A stretch of 64,000 nucleotides of DNA, from NCBI RefSeq assembly GCF_900104725.1, contig NZ_LT629758.1:3100001-3164000 (forward strand). Reading direction: 5' to 3'. Under the pieces are notes generated by a model. That model made no database searches and was not told where the DNA came from. It saw nothing but the letters and a program-made list of their open reading frames with translations. Position numbers and translations under genes: made by a program. The DNA is from Actinoplanes derwentensis (GTDB lineage: Bacteria > Actinomycetota > Actinomycetes > Mycobacteriales > Micromonosporaceae). Shown piece by piece: positions 52,216 through 61,755 of this stretch. Position 1 is the first letter of the stretch. The number at the start of each line of letters is the position of its first letter.

Positions 52216-53136
52216 ATGCTGAATAGCCTCGTCTACCTGCTGACAGGCAGCCTTCTCGCCGCGGTCATCGGGCTTCCGGGCTGGTGGGTCGTGGACCGGA
52301 ACACCGTCAGCGACGCGGACCTGCAACGGGAGTCGGCGCGGCTGGTGCAGGAGTACGTACCGAGCTGTGACGGCGAGACGATGCGCCCCGGAGACACCTG
52401 CCTCGCCTACGGCAAGGGCTCCGGCGGCCGGGCCGGGTCGTACGAGCGTCTGGTGGAGCAGCACACGAGCAGCGTCGCGCCGGCCGAACTGGCCAGGACT
52501 CACCGCAACTGGCGCTGGTTCGGCCAGGGACTCGAGGCACTGGCCGGAGCCGTACTGCTGATCGGGGTGCTCGTCGCTCTGGTCTCGCTGGTGAAGGAAC
52601 TTCGGCTGCGCTCGGTTCTGCGCCGGGCCGCGGCGGGCCGGCGGGTTCTGGCCGCCGATCACGGCTGGACCTACACCGACGTGCACAAGACCCTGGCCAA
52701 GCAATCCGCGGCCGGGATCTTCGTCCGCGACGGGACAGCGACCGGAGTCGTCGACGGCGTCCGGGACGGCACACCGTTTCAGATGTACACCCATGTCACG
52801 AACCTGGCCTACACCGAGGCCAGAGCCGTCTACCGGGTGACACTGCCCGTCTCTCTCCCCCAGTTCAGCGGGTACCCCGGGCAGTCCAGAAGCATCAGTA
52901 GCGCCGAGGATCCGCTGGTCGGCCGCTGGCTCGTGAAGACGCTCGGTCCCGCGCTCACCGATTCCACGTTGCCGAAGTTCACCGTCGACGGAACGGATCT
53001 GGTCGCCGAGACCCGGGCCGGATCCGATCCGGAGGCCATGCTGACTGTCCTGGACCGCACTCTGGAACTGCGCCGCCGGTTGGTCGCCGCGGCGGAGAAG
53101 GCGCCACCGGTTCCGGCCAGCGGCGCTTCGGCCTGA
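52216..53136 (+). CDS. Hypothetical membrane protein (two-segment)
   Basis: 306 residues from ATG 52216, chosen because a membrane segment follows at once (NSLVYLLTGSLLAAVIGLPG). A polar loop with two Cys (SCDGETMRPGDTC) precedes a second segment (GAVLLIGVLVALVSLV), then a soluble C-terminus of about 190 residues. Earlier in-frame codons lack a credible ribosome site. No family recognised. Confidence 0.7.
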   Translation: MLNSLVYLLTGSLLAAVIGLPGWWVVDRNTVSDADLQRESARLVQEYVPSCDGETMRPGDTCLAYGKGSGGRAGSYERLVEQHTSSVAPAELARTHRNWRWFGQGLEALAGAVLLIGVLVALVSLVKELRLRSVLRRAAAGRRVLAADHGWTYTDVHKTLAKQSAAGIFVRDGTATGVVDGVRDGTPFQMYTHVTNLAYTEARAVYRVTLPVSLPQFSGYPGQSRSISSAEDPLVGRWLVKTLGPALTDSTLPKFTVDGTDLVAETRAGSDPEAMLTVLDRTLELRRRLVAAAEKAPPVPASGASA

Positions 53137-53167
53137 TCAGGACCCGGCTGTCCTTGATCACATCGAG

Positions 53168-53198
53168 TTGACCAGAAAATAAAGGTAGCCTTACCTTA
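53168..53198 (+). promoter_or_regulatory. Iron box overlapping the promoter of the siderophore uptake operon
   Basis: A TTGACC -35, 17 bases, TTACCT -10. A 19-base element at 53180-53198, read on the minus strand, matches the DtxR/IdeR/DmdR iron-box consensus at about 13 of 19 positions, with the AGG...GGCTA..C core intact, and covers the -10. Transcription would begin at about 53203, next to the GTG start at 53204, implying a leaderless mRNA repressed by iron. Confidence 0.75.
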
Positions 53199-53203
53199 CC
53201 TCC

Positions 53204-54211
53204 GTGCGACCCTCACTCATCCGAAGACTCGGTGTCTTCGCCGGGACGGTGGCCGTCCTCGGCGTGGCCGTCGTCCTCAGCCTGATGGTGGGCCGGCAGG
53301 CGATCTCCCCAGTGGACGTCCTCCACGCGCTGATGCCCGGCGCGACCGGCGACAACGCTGACATCGTCCGTGGACTCCGGCTCGAACGAACCGTCATCGG
53401 CCTGGTCGCCGGTGCGGCCTTCGGCGGTGCCGGCGCCCTCATGCAGGCCCTCACCCGCAACCCGCTCGCCGATCCCGGCCTGCTCGGCGTCAACGCCGGA
53501 GCCGCCGCCGCGGTGGTGACCGGCTTCGCGGTCTTCGGTGTCACCGACGGTTTCGCACAGACCTGGCTCGGCCTGGCCGGCGCCGCCATCGCGTCGGTCG
53601 CCGTCTACCTGCTCGGCAGCGGCTCCCAGTCGGCGGCCACCCCGGCCCGGCTCGCCCTGGCCGGGGCCGCGCTGACCGCGGTGCTGTTCTCCTACATCAC
53701 CGCACTGTCCATGCGTGACCAGGACAGCTATAACGAGATGCGGTTCTGGGTGGTCGGCTCGGTGGTCAACCGCGGCATGGACCGGCTGCTGCTCGCACTG
53801 CCGCTGATCCTGGCCGGCGTCGTGATCGCGTTGCTGGTGACCCGGTCGTTGAACGCGATCGCGTTCGGCGACGACACCTCGAAAGCCCTCGGCCTCGGTC
53901 TCGGCAAGGCCCGGATCGCCACCGCCGTCGCCATCACCCTGCTCTGCGGCGCCGCCACCTCGGTCGCCGGGCCGTTCGTCTTCGTCGGACTCGCCGTACC
54001 GCACGTGGCCCGGATCCTGGCCGGCGCCGACCAGCGCAAGGTGATCCCCCTGTCGATGCTGCTCGCGGCCGCGTTCCTGGTCCTCTGCGACACCCTCGGC
54101 CGGATCGTCTCCAGCGGCGCCGAGATCGAGGCCGGCGCGGTGACCGCCATCCTGGGAGCCCCCTTGTTCATCGCTCTCGTGCGCCGCCGCACCCTGACGG
54201 CCACCTCATGA
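53204..54211 (+). CDS. FecCD-family ferric-siderophore permease, first subunit
   Basis: 335 residues, about ten membrane segments. FecCD signatures: RTVIGLVAGAAFGGAGALMQALTRNPLADPGLLGVNAGA near 65-100, FVGLAVPHVARILAGADQRK near 263. GTG start directly follows the predicted promoter. First gene of the uptake operon, overlapping the next by 4 bases. Confidence 0.95.
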   Translation: MRPSLIRRLGVFAGTVAVLGVAVVLSLMVGRQAISPVDVLHALMPGATGDNADIVRGLRLERTVIGLVAGAAFGGAGALMQALTRNPLADPGLLGVNAGAAAAVVTGFAVFGVTDGFAQTWLGLAGAAIASVAVYLLGSGSQSAATPARLALAGAALTAVLFSYITALSMRDQDSYNEMRFWVVGSVVNRGMDRLLLALPLILAGVVIALLVTRSLNAIAFGDDTSKALGLGLGKARIATAVAITLLCGAATSVAGPFVFVGLAVPHVARILAGADQRKVIPLSMLLAAAFLVLCDTLGRIVSSGAEIEAGAVTAILGAPLFIALVRRRTLTATS

Positions 54212-55233
54212 CCCTCTTGAAAGCGGGCCCCTTCTCGGTACGGGTTCGCCACCGCAGCCTGCTCGTCAGCGTCGTCCTGCTCGCGCTGCTGGCCGCGGCC
54301 CTGCTCGCGACCCTCGCGGCCGGGGTCAACGCGTTCCCGATCCCGCGCGTGATCGCCGCCGTCCTCGGTGACGGCACCCCCGCCGAGAACCTGATCATCG
54401 GCGAACTGCGCCTGCCCCGAGCCGTCGTCGCCGCCCTGGTCGGCATCGCGTTCGGAGTCTCCGGCGGCATCTTCCAGTCGATCACCCGCAACCCGCTCGG
54501 CAGCCCCGACGTCGTCGGCTTCAGCGTCGGCGCCTCCACCGGCGCCCTCGTTGTCCTGCTCGTCCTCAAAGGCAGCCTGGCCGCCACCTCACTCGGCGCC
54601 GTCGCCGGTGGCACGGTGACCGCCGCGCTCGTGTTCGCACTGTCCTCCCGGGGCGGCGTCGCCCCACTGCGGCTGGTCCTGGTCGGCATCGGCCTGGGCG
54701 CCGCCCTGAACGCCCTGAACTCGCTGCTGATCGTGCGCGCCCAGGTCTACGACGCGCAGAGCGCCTCGGCGTGGCTGGTCGGCAACCTGGTCGGCCGCGA
54801 CTGGGACGAAGCCCGCCTGGTCGGCGGGGTCCTGATAGCCGGCTTCGTGCTGAGCCTGGTCCTGCACCGGCCGCTGTCGCTGAGCGAGTTCTCCGACGAA
54901 CGGTCCGCCAGCTTCGGCCTGTCCACCGACCGGACCCGGCTGCTCGCCGTCGGCACCGGCGTCCTGCTCGCCTCGGGTGCCGTCGCCGTCGCCGGGCCGA
55001 TCCAGTTCATCGCCCTCACCGCCCCCCAGGTCGCCCGCCGGCTGACCGGCGCGCCGGGCCCCAACCTCGTCGCCTCCGGACTGACCGGCGCGCTGCTCCT
55101 GGTACTCGCCGACCTGGCGGCCCGCGAGGCGTTCCAGCCGCGGCAGCTGCCGGTCGGCGTCCTCACCGGCCTCGTCGGAGGCCTGTATCTCGCGTGGCTA
55201 CTGAGCCGCGAATGGCGAAAGGGCAGAGCATGA
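54208..55233 (+). CDS. FecCD-family ferric-siderophore permease, second subunit
   Basis: 341 residues. LPRAVVAALVGIAFGVSGGIFQSITRNPLGSPDVVGFSVGAS near 70-110 and QFIALTAPQVARRLTG near 270 mark the family. Heterodimer partner of the upstream permease. ATGA overlaps at both ends show tight coupling. Confidence 0.95.
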   Translation: MTLLKAGPFSVRVRHRSLLVSVVLLALLAAALLATLAAGVNAFPIPRVIAAVLGDGTPAENLIIGELRLPRAVVAALVGIAFGVSGGIFQSITRNPLGSPDVVGFSVGASTGALVVLLVLKGSLAATSLGAVAGGTVTAALVFALSSRGGVAPLRLVLVGIGLGAALNALNSLLIVRAQVYDAQSASAWLVGNLVGRDWDEARLVGGVLIAGFVLSLVLHRPLSLSEFSDERSASFGLSTDRTRLLAVGTGVLLASGAVAVAGPIQFIALTAPQVARRLTGAPGPNLVASGLTGALLLVLADLAAREAFQPRQLPVGVLTGLVGGLYLAWLLSREWRKGRA

Positions 55234-56033
55234 CCTCGCGACTGCGGGCCGAACAGGTCACGCTCGGCTACGACGGCCGGGCGATCGTGCACGACCTGGA
55301 CCTGACCGTGCCGGACGGGTCGTTCACCGCCATCGTCGGCGCCAACGGCAGCGGCAAGTCCACCCTGCTGCGCGGGCTCGCCCGGCTGATGAAACCGCAG
55401 GGCGGCGCGGTCATCCTGGACGGCAAGGCCATCCACGACCACCCGTCCAAGGAGGTCGCCCGCCGGCTCGGGCTGCTCCCCCAGTCCCAGTCCGCGCCGG
55501 AGGCGATCAGCGTCGCCGACCTGGTGGCCCGCGGCCGCTACCCGCACCAGTCACTGTTGCGCCAGTGGTCACCCGCCGACCAGACCGCGGTGACCGCCGC
55601 CCTGGAACTGACCGACACCTCCGGTCTCGCCACCCGAGGATTCCACGAACTGTCCGGCGGCCAGCGGCAACGGGTCTGGCTGGCGATGGCCCTCGCGCAG
55701 GAGACCGACATCCTGCTGCTCGACGAGCCGACCACCTACCTGGACATCGCCCACCAGATCGACGTGCTCGACCTGTGCGCCCGGCTCCGCCGCGAACGCG
55801 GCTCCACCCTGGTCGCGGTCCTGCACGACCTGAACCTCGCCGCCCGCTACGCCACCAACCTGGTGGCCATGAAGGACGGCCGGATCGTGGCCGAGGGCGA
55901 CCCCACCACGATCATCACCCCCGAACTCATCGAAGAGGTCTTCGGGCTCGCCTGCCGCATCATCACCGACCCCGAGTCGAAGACGCCTCTGGTCATCCCG
56001 CGTCACACCCCTGAGAGGACCCCCACTTCATGA
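55230..56033 (+). CDS. Ferric-siderophore ABC transporter ATP-binding protein (FecE-type)
   Basis: 267 residues from ATG 55230, overlapping the previous TGA. Walker A VGANGSGKSTLLRGL near 42, signature ELSGGQRQRVWLAMALAQ near 143, Walker B DILLLDEPTTYLDIAHQ, switch His in VAVLHDLNLAARYA. The DEPTTYLDIAHQ segment is typical of siderophore importers. Confidence 0.96.
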   Translation: MTSRLRAEQVTLGYDGRAIVHDLDLTVPDGSFTAIVGANGSGKSTLLRGLARLMKPQGGAVILDGKAIHDHPSKEVARRLGLLPQSQSAPEAISVADLVARGRYPHQSLLRQWSPADQTAVTAALELTDTSGLATRGFHELSGGQRQRVWLAMALAQETDILLLDEPTTYLDIAHQIDVLDLCARLRRERGSTLVAVLHDLNLAARYATNLVAMKDGRIVAEGDPTTIITPELIEEVFGLACRIITDPESKTPLVIPRHTPERTPTS

Positions 56034-57034
56034 TCAATAAAATTGCCGGTACGGCCATGGCGCTCGTCGCGTCACTCGCCCTGACCGCTTGCGGTGGTGG
56101 CACCGAGGCCGCCACCACCGACAGCGCCGCCTCCACCGCGCCCGCCGGCCCGTTCGAATACACCGACGCCCTCGGCAAGGCCATCAAGCTGGACAAGGCG
56201 CCGTCCGTCGTCGTCGCGCAGAGCAGCGTCGCCGCCGCACTGCTGGACGCCGGTTTCCAGGTCAAGGGCGCCTACGGCGAACTGAAGCCGGACGCCGCAG
56301 GCAAGCTCAGCTACCAGGCCGGTTCGCTGGACCTCAACAAGATCACGGTGGTCGGCAGCACCTACGGTGAGTTCGACACCGAGAAGTACGCGCTGATGAA
56401 CCCGGAACTGCTCGTCGACTACACGTTCGACGCCAAGACCCTCTGGTACGTCCCGGCCGCCCAGTCCGAGAAGATCCTCGGCCTCGCGCCCGCCGCCGCC
56501 GTCCCCGGCAACTACGAGACCACCGACGAAGCCATCGAGACCTTCGTCGACCTGGCCGGCAAACTCGGCGCCGACACCGCCCGGACCGACCTGACCACCG
56601 CCAAGGCCGACTACACCACCGCCCTCACCGCCATCGGTGAAGCCGCCAAGGCGTCCGGTCTCAAGGTCGCCATCATGTCGCCGGGCACCGACAGCCTCTA
56701 CGTCGCCGACCCCGCGTACCTGCCCGAGGGCAACACCCTGAAGAAGGCCGGCCTCGACGTGGTCAGCCCGGAGAACCCGAAGAAGGAGGTCTTCGCGCAG
56801 CTCAGCTGGGAGCAGGCCACCCAGTTCACCGACGCCGACGTGATCCTGGTGGACGCCCGCACCTACGACGCCGGCAAAGCCGACCTGGCGAAGGTCGCGA
56901 CCTGGGCGAACCTGCCCGCTGTCAAGGCCGGTCAGGTCTACAACTGGTACGCGGCCGCGCCGTACTCCTACCAGTCGTACGCGAAGATCTACGCCGAGCT
57001 GGCCGCCCAGCTCAAGGCCGCGAAGAAGCTCTGA
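56030..57034 (+). CDS. Siderophore-binding lipoprotein (FecB/FepB-type)
   Basis: 334 residues. Lipoprotein signal MINKIAGTAMALVASLA with lipobox LTAC, then a Ser/Thr/Ala linker and a periplasmic binding fold (DALGKAIKLDKAPSVVVAQ; DTEKYALMNPELLVD). Delivers the ferric siderophore to the FecCD pair. The siderophore itself is not made by genes in this window. Confidence 0.94.
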   Translation: MINKIAGTAMALVASLALTACGGGTEAATTDSAASTAPAGPFEYTDALGKAIKLDKAPSVVVAQSSVAAALLDAGFQVKGAYGELKPDAAGKLSYQAGSLDLNKITVVGSTYGEFDTEKYALMNPELLVDYTFDAKTLWYVPAAQSEKILGLAPAAAVPGNYETTDEAIETFVDLAGKLGADTARTDLTTAKADYTTALTAIGEAAKASGLKVAIMSPGTDSLYVADPAYLPEGNTLKKAGLDVVSPENPKKEVFAQLSWEQATQFTDADVILVDARTYDAGKADLAKVATWANLPAVKAGQVYNWYAAAPYSYQSYAKIYAELAAQLKAAKKL

Positions 57035-57040
57035 CCCACG

Positions 57041-57859
57041 ATGCAGTCCCGGTTCGTGGCGGTCGGTGACCGGCGCCTGCACGCACGCGTCGCCGGCGAC
57101 GGTGCGGCCACCGTCGTGTTCGAAGCGGGACTCGGCATGTCCGGGGTGTACTGGGGCCTGGTCGCCCCGGTGATCGCGCAGCATGCCCGCACGGTCGTCT
57201 ACGACCGTGCGGGCATCGCCGCCAGCGACGACGGCCCCCGCCCGCGCACCCTGGACCGGCTCGCCGACGACCTCGGCGCGCTCCTGGACTCTTTCTCCGG
57301 GCCTTTCGTGCTGGTCGGGCACAGTTACGGCGGCCCGATCGTGCGACTCGCCGCAAGCCGGCGACCCGACGTGCACGCTCTCGTGCTGGTCGACCCGTCC
57401 GACGAACGGTTCGACGAATTCTTCACCCCCGGCACCGCCCGGCGGATGGCCGTCGCCGGCCCGGTGACCAGGATCCTGGCCGCCACCGGTGTCTACCGGA
57501 TGGCCGCCCGGATGGGCAGCGCCCTACCGGCGGACCAGTTCGCCCGGTTCCGCACCGAGAACTTCGGCCGTCGTGCGGCCCGTGCCCTGCACGACGAGGT
57601 ACGGCACTTCATGCCCGGCCTGGCCGCACTGCGCTCCAGCCCACCCGACCTGGGCGACCGCCCGCTCACCATCGTCTCGACCGGCGCCACCGACGGCACC
57701 GCACCAGGCCTCCGCGCAGCCCACGCCGCCTCCGCGGCGGCCACCCCGAACGGCCGCCATGTGGTAGCCGAGGGATCCGGCCACAACGTCATGCTCGACC
57801 GCCCCGACCTGCTGATCACCGAAATCCTCGCCGCCCTGCCCGGCCCTCGCACCCCGTAA
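57041..57859 (+). CDS. Alpha/beta hydrolase
   Basis: 272 residues. Nucleophile VLVGHSYGGPIVRLAA near 88, oxyanion region EAGLGMSGVYW, Asp region VLVDPSDERFD, and catalytic His in EGSGHNVMLDRP near 250. It begins 6 bases after the binding-protein stop, so it is probably co-transcribed with the siderophore importer. Cleavage of the imported siderophore is a possible but unproven role. Confidence 0.85.
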   Translation: MQSRFVAVGDRRLHARVAGDGAATVVFEAGLGMSGVYWGLVAPVIAQHARTVVYDRAGIAASDDGPRPRTLDRLADDLGALLDSFSGPFVLVGHSYGGPIVRLAASRRPDVHALVLVDPSDERFDEFFTPGTARRMAVAGPVTRILAATGVYRMAARMGSALPADQFARFRTENFGRRAARALHDEVRHFMPGLAALRSSPPDLGDRPLTIVSTGATDGTAPGLRAAHAASAAATPNGRHVVAEGSGHNVMLDRPDLLITEILAALPGPRTP

Positions 57860-57905
57860 GCTTGCCGTTTAACCTTCGACCGTTCACCTCGGCTGGCTGC
57901 CCAGG

Positions 57906-58400
57906 TCAGCGGCCGGTGGCACCATCGATGAGTTCCCGCAGGATGTCGGCGTGCCCAGCGTGCCGAACGGTTTCACTCGTCATGTGGGCGATCACCCAGC
58001 GAAGCGTGCGCGTCTCGTCGTTCACCGGCTGCGCTGTGCGCACGTTGAGGTCGTCGGCTCCCCGGATGTGCGCGTCGCTTTCGACAATCGCGGCCCGGTA
58101 GCCGGCGATAACCTCCTCTGCGGATCGCTCAGGGGCGACCACCATGTCGGAGGTAACTTCGGCGTACCTCGAGTCGCCAGCCAGCGTGTACCCGAACCAG
58201 TACCGCTCGGCGTCGGTCAAGTGCTGAACCAGTCCCAACAAGGTCGTGTCTGACACGACCAGGCGGCGGCGAAGCTGTTCCTCGTCCAGTCCGTTGACCT
58301 TCTTCAGTACGCAGGATCGAGCGAAGGCCAGGAATGCCAGCGCCGTATCCGGCTCACCGCCGTCAATTAAGGGCACACGTTCGCGTTGTGACTCGAGCAT
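57906..58400 (-). CDS. DinB/DUF664-family protein
   Basis: 164 residues. LLGLVQHLTDAERYWFGYTL near 55, ETVRHAGHADILRELIDG near 140: the spaced His residues of the four-helix DinB/DUF664 metal site. Family members are thought to be thiol-dependent (mycothiol-type) transferases; substrate unknown. Convergent with the hydrolase. Confidence 0.85.
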   Translation of the reverse strand: MLESQRERVPLIDGGEPDTALAFLAFARSCVLKKVNGLDEEQLRRRLVVSDTTLLGLVQHLTDAERYWFGYTLAGDSRYAEVTSDMVVAPERSAEEVIAGYRAAIVESDAHIRGADDLNVRTAQPVNDETRTLRWVIAHMTSETVRHAGHADILRELIDGATGR

Positions 58401-58468
58401 GCGGCCGACCTTACATTCGGGCGGGCGCGCAGCCGCGTCTTGGCCAATCGATGCTCGTTGTCGTCGTC

Positions 58469-59634
58469 ATGGCTGACCAAGCGAAAGTGAAGGATGTCCT
58501 GGCGGAGTTCCGCGACCGCAGCGCTCGTTCTGCCACACCTACGGGCGCGGCAAGGACGAACACCGCATGATCCCCGGCTGGCCGTACTCGATCGTCGACG
58601 CCTTGGAGACCGGCCGGACCTCCTGGACCGCGCTGCTCGACGCGGTTCGCCTGCCGCCCGGCGCGAACGTCACCACGATCACGTGCGCGCAGATCCGGCA
58701 GCTCGTCGACCGCCTCACCGGCGCCGGGCAGTGGAAGCTCGGTGACCGCGACATTCTCATCGTGCTCGACGCTGGCTACGAGGCGCCGCGCATAGCGTGG
58801 CTGCTGCGTGACCTGCCGGTGGAGATCCTCGGCCGGATGCGCTCCGACCGGGTGCTGCGCCGAGCGACCCCTCCACGGGCCTACAACCCCGACGGCGGGC
58901 GCCCGGCCAAGCACGGCGGGGAGTTCGTCTTCGGTGACCCCGCCACTTGGGATGTCGAGCAGGCGGTCACGCGCACCGACACCCGGCTCTACGGCCAGGT
59001 GAAGACGCAGGCGTGGGACCGGCTGCATCCGCGGCTGACGCGTCGGGCGGCCTGGGTCGACCATGACGGGGCGTTGCCGATCATCGCCGGCACGGTCATC
59101 CGGCTCACAGTCGACCACCCGCCCAGCCACGGTGAGCCGAAGCCGGTTTGGCTGTGGTGGTCCAAGGTCGACGCCACCGATGCTGATGTCGACCGGTGCT
59201 GGCAGGCATTTCTGCGCCGTTTCGACATCGAGCACACCTTCCGCCTGCTGAAACAGACGCTCGGCTGGACCGCCCCGCAGCTCCGCGAGCCCGCCGCCGC
59301 GGACCGCTGGACCTGGCTCATCCTGGCCGCGCATACTCAGCTGCGCTTGGCCCGGCCCCTCGCCCAGGACCTACGCCGACCATGGGAACGCCCGATGGCA
59401 CCGGAGCGGCTCACGCCGGCCAGGGTGCGACGGGGGTTTCGGAACCTCCGAGCGACCAGCGGCTCACCAGCGCGTGCACCTAAACCCAGCCGCCCGGGCC
59501 CCGGACGCCCGCCAGGCTCCCGCAATCGGCAGTCCGCCGCTCGCCACGACGTAGGACTCATCCTGGTCACCGGCCAGGCACACCAACGACCGGCCCGCCA
59601 CAAGAAGGGCACCAAGCCCTGCCGAACTGGTTAA
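58469..59634 (+). mobile_element. IS transposase with internal deletion (inactive remnant)
   Basis: A normal start (MADQAKVKDVLAEFRDR) is followed by a frame jump to RSFCHTYGRGKDEHRMIPGW, then a long open frame from 58567 to the end (MIPGWPYSIVDALE..., DIEHTFRLLKQTLGW with the catalytic Glu and Lys of the DDE/YREK type). Roughly 50-80 residues of the N-terminal part, including the first catalytic Asp, are missing. Terminal repeats were not identified. It separates the DUF664 gene from a truncated P450-like gene. Confidence 0.8.
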
Positions 59635-60143
59635 ACGACAAGGTAAGGCCTTGTTCCGGAACGATATTCGCCCGGAGGTACGCGCTGGTTCTGCGATCGG
59701 GCGCCGGGTCCACCGGAGCCGCGACGCTTCGGCCAGGGCGCGGTCGCCTCGTCGTGAGCGCCGCCGAACACCTGGACCAGCGCGCTGACCGCCACATCGG
59801 CGCGTGATTCGTCACCGGTCTCCGGCTGATACGCCTGGGCGGCCGCACGAACCAGATCGACGATCGGTCCGGTGACGCCCATCGCCCGAGCCAGCGTCTC
59901 CACCGGGTGTGCCGGGTGCGGCGGGTGCGGCGGGTCGTTGTTTCTCAGTGTCTCGGGTGGGATTTCGGCCAAGATGGCGATCTGGGTGGCGCGTCTTCGT
60001 TCGTGGGCCTCGCCGTTGGTGAAGCGGCCGACGGTGGCCCGCAGCCAGGCGATCCCGGATGTGGCGGGCAGCGCCGGGGTCACCACGAACGTGACGTCGT
60101 TGAGTACGGCTCGGGCGGTTTCCAGGTCGTCGATCAGGTGCAT
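59631..60143 (-). pseudogene. Truncated P450-like N-terminal fragment
   Basis: From ATG 60143: HLIDDLETARAVLND, GIAWLRATVGRFTNGEAHERRR, then FGGAHDEATA, patterns I associate with a group of actinomycete cytochrome P450-like proteins. The sequence becomes unrelated (PWPKRRGSGGPGARS) after about 140 residues and stops at the edge of the IS remnant. The haem-binding Cys region is absent. Family call moderate; truncation is clear from the IS junction. Confidence 0.5.
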
Positions 60144-60194
60144 GTTCGGACCGTACGACCGCGATTGTTCGGTCTTCGCCGAACTTCCGTCGCC

Positions 60195-60487
60195 CTGACC
60201 TGGGACGGTCTGTTCGCCGAGGAGCGACAGGGCCGCCATCGGTACGTGCGGCTCGCCGATCCGGGAGTCGCACAGTTGATCGAGGATCTGGCGGGTGGGC
60301 TCGCCCCGCGCCCGGTCCGGTTCGAGGGTTGCGGGCGGCGGCCGCTTCGGAGGCGCTGCGCCGGGGCCGGACCTGCTACGACCATCTGGCCGGGCGGCTC
60401 GGGGTTCAGGTGACCGAGGCGATGACCGGCCGGGGACTACTCGATCGAGCGGGTGGTTTCGCGCTCACCTGCTGGGCCTGCGGGTGA
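60195..60487 (+). pseudogene. ArsR-family regulator remnant
   Basis: GLFAEERQGRHRYVRLADPGVAQLIEDLAGG is the wing and dimer helix of an ArsR winged-helix protein, lacking the N-terminal recognition helix. A frameshift near 60325 is needed to read on into LRAAAASEALRRGRTCYDHL and LLDRAGGFALTCWACG, ending at TGA 60487. Confidence 0.7.
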
Positions 60488-60520
60488 AGCCGGTGGACGG
60501 CCTCACCCGCGACGGCACGG

Positions 60521-60667
60521 TCAGTCGGTGAGGACGGGCCAGGAGTAGGCCAGCAGCGCGAAAGCGGCACCGAGCAGGGCCAGGCTGATGCGGCCGGTGT
60601 TGACCGGCAGGGCGGCGATGACCAGCAGGATGATGGCGACGATGTAGAAGAGTCCCTGGATGGACAT
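60521..60667 (-). CDS. Small two-segment membrane protein
   Basis: 48 residues with a GAGGAGC site before the ATG: GLFYIVAIILLVIAALPV, then ISLALLGAAFALLAYSWPV. Similar tiny hydrophobic proteins are common in actinomycetes. Function unknown. Confidence 0.65.
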   Translation of the reverse strand: MSIQGLFYIVAIILLVIAALPVNTGRISLALLGAAFALLAYSWPVLTD

Positions 60668-60902
60668 CTTGTGCTCCTCATGTGGGGGGTGGTGGGGCGG
60701 CGTCGCAGTACCCGCACCGCGCGGAGCGTTAAACCAGGGTGACGACCCGGCCCGGTAACGGTTCTGCACCGCCTCGTCCACCATGGCCGCGGCCACTGTC
60801 GCGCGGCTCACTCCGGCGGGGAACAGGCGCCGTGGGGCCTGGTCCACCGGGAGCACCTGCCACGAGGAGGACAGTGCGCCGGGGCGGGCGCCACCCGGCG
60901 GG

Positions 60903-61688
60903 TCACAGCGCGCCCTGCAGCACCGTCAGTGCGGCGGCGTGCACGCCGGGCGCGGCGGCCAGGTAGCCGCTGCTGGTGATCTCCCATGGCTTGCCGTCGA
61001 GATCGGTCACGGTCGCGCCGGCTTCGCGGGCCAGCAGGACCGGGCCGATGTGGGAGCGGACGTTCTCGAACTGCCAGTGGGCGTCCATCCGGCCGGCGGC
61101 GACCTGGGCGAGCTGGTGGCCGACCGGGACCGACGAGCGGACGTACAGAACGTTCTGCATCATCGTGGCGATCGAGTCGCCGAACCGCCGGGTCACCTCG
61201 GGCGAGTGGCCGGGGCGGGCCTGACCGGTTCCGGTCAGGGCGAGCGCGAGGTCGGTCTTGGCGGAGACCGTGATCGGTACGTCGTTCAGGAACGCTCCCC
61301 CGCCGTCGCTCGCGGTGTACATCTCGTCGAACAGCGGCGCGTAGAGCACCGCGAAGGCCGGGCGGCCGTCGCGGACCAGGCTGACGCCGATGTTCCAGTC
61401 GGGCATGCCGTGCACGTGGTTCATGTTGCCGCCGACCGGGTCGACGACCCAATGGTCACCGCCGGCGATGGGGCCGGTGGCGTGTTCGTCTTCTTCCCAG
61501 CCGGAGCCGGGCAGTGCGGCGAGCAGTCCGGGCTGGAGCAGGGCGGTGACGATGTCGTCGTTGGCGCGCACGGCGGCGTAGAGATCGCGGGGCCGGTTGC
61601 CGGGCGAGTAGCGCTCGAGCAGGAGAGCGCCCGCGGTGCGGACGAGGTCGGTAGAGGCGGAAAGAGCGGCAGCGGTGGAGGAGGTCAT
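60903..61688 (-). CDS. Inositol-monophosphatase-family protein with altered metal motif
   Basis: 261 residues from ATG 61688. IMPase features: EED-like GWEEDE near 68, the motif WVVDPVGGNMNHVHG near 80 and C-terminal HIGPVLLAREAGATVTDLDG near 215. The canonical DPxDGTxNF reads DPVGGNMNH, so the second metal Asp is Gly and Thr is Asn. It could be a diverged phosphatase with changed metal use or a non-catalytic member. Divergent from the LysR regulator, which probably controls it. Confidence 0.85.
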   Translation of the reverse strand: MTSSTAAALSASTDLVRTAGALLLERYSPGNRPRDLYAAVRANDDIVTALLQPGLLAALPGSGWEEDEHATGPIAGGDHWVVDPVGGNMNHVHGMPDWNIGVSLVRDGRPAFAVLYAPLFDEMYTASDGGGAFLNDVPITVSAKTDLALALTGTGQARPGHSPEVTRRFGDSIATMMQNVLYVRSSVPVGHQLAQVAAGRMDAHWQFENVRSHIGPVLLAREAGATVTDLDGKPWEITSSGYLAAAPGVHAAALTVLQGAL

Positions 61689-61755
61689 GGGAAAGAGCCT
61701 GATGGACCCGTACGGATAAGTCCAATGCACTGTCTTTAAGCTAAGATTTACCCCC
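61689..61755. promoter_or_regulatory. Shared control region of the IMPase-like gene and LysR regulator
   Basis: 67 bases between divergent starts. TAAGAT at 61742-61747 is a plausible -10 for the LysR gene, placing its transcript start within a few bases of the ATG. The CTTTAAGCTAAG stretch is a candidate LysR-type T-N11-A site. No clear -35. Confidence 0.4.

Noticed and set aside
53204..57859. Siderophore biosynthesis cluster
   Set aside because: Only uptake components and a hydrolase are present; no NRPS or NIS synthetase occurs in the window.
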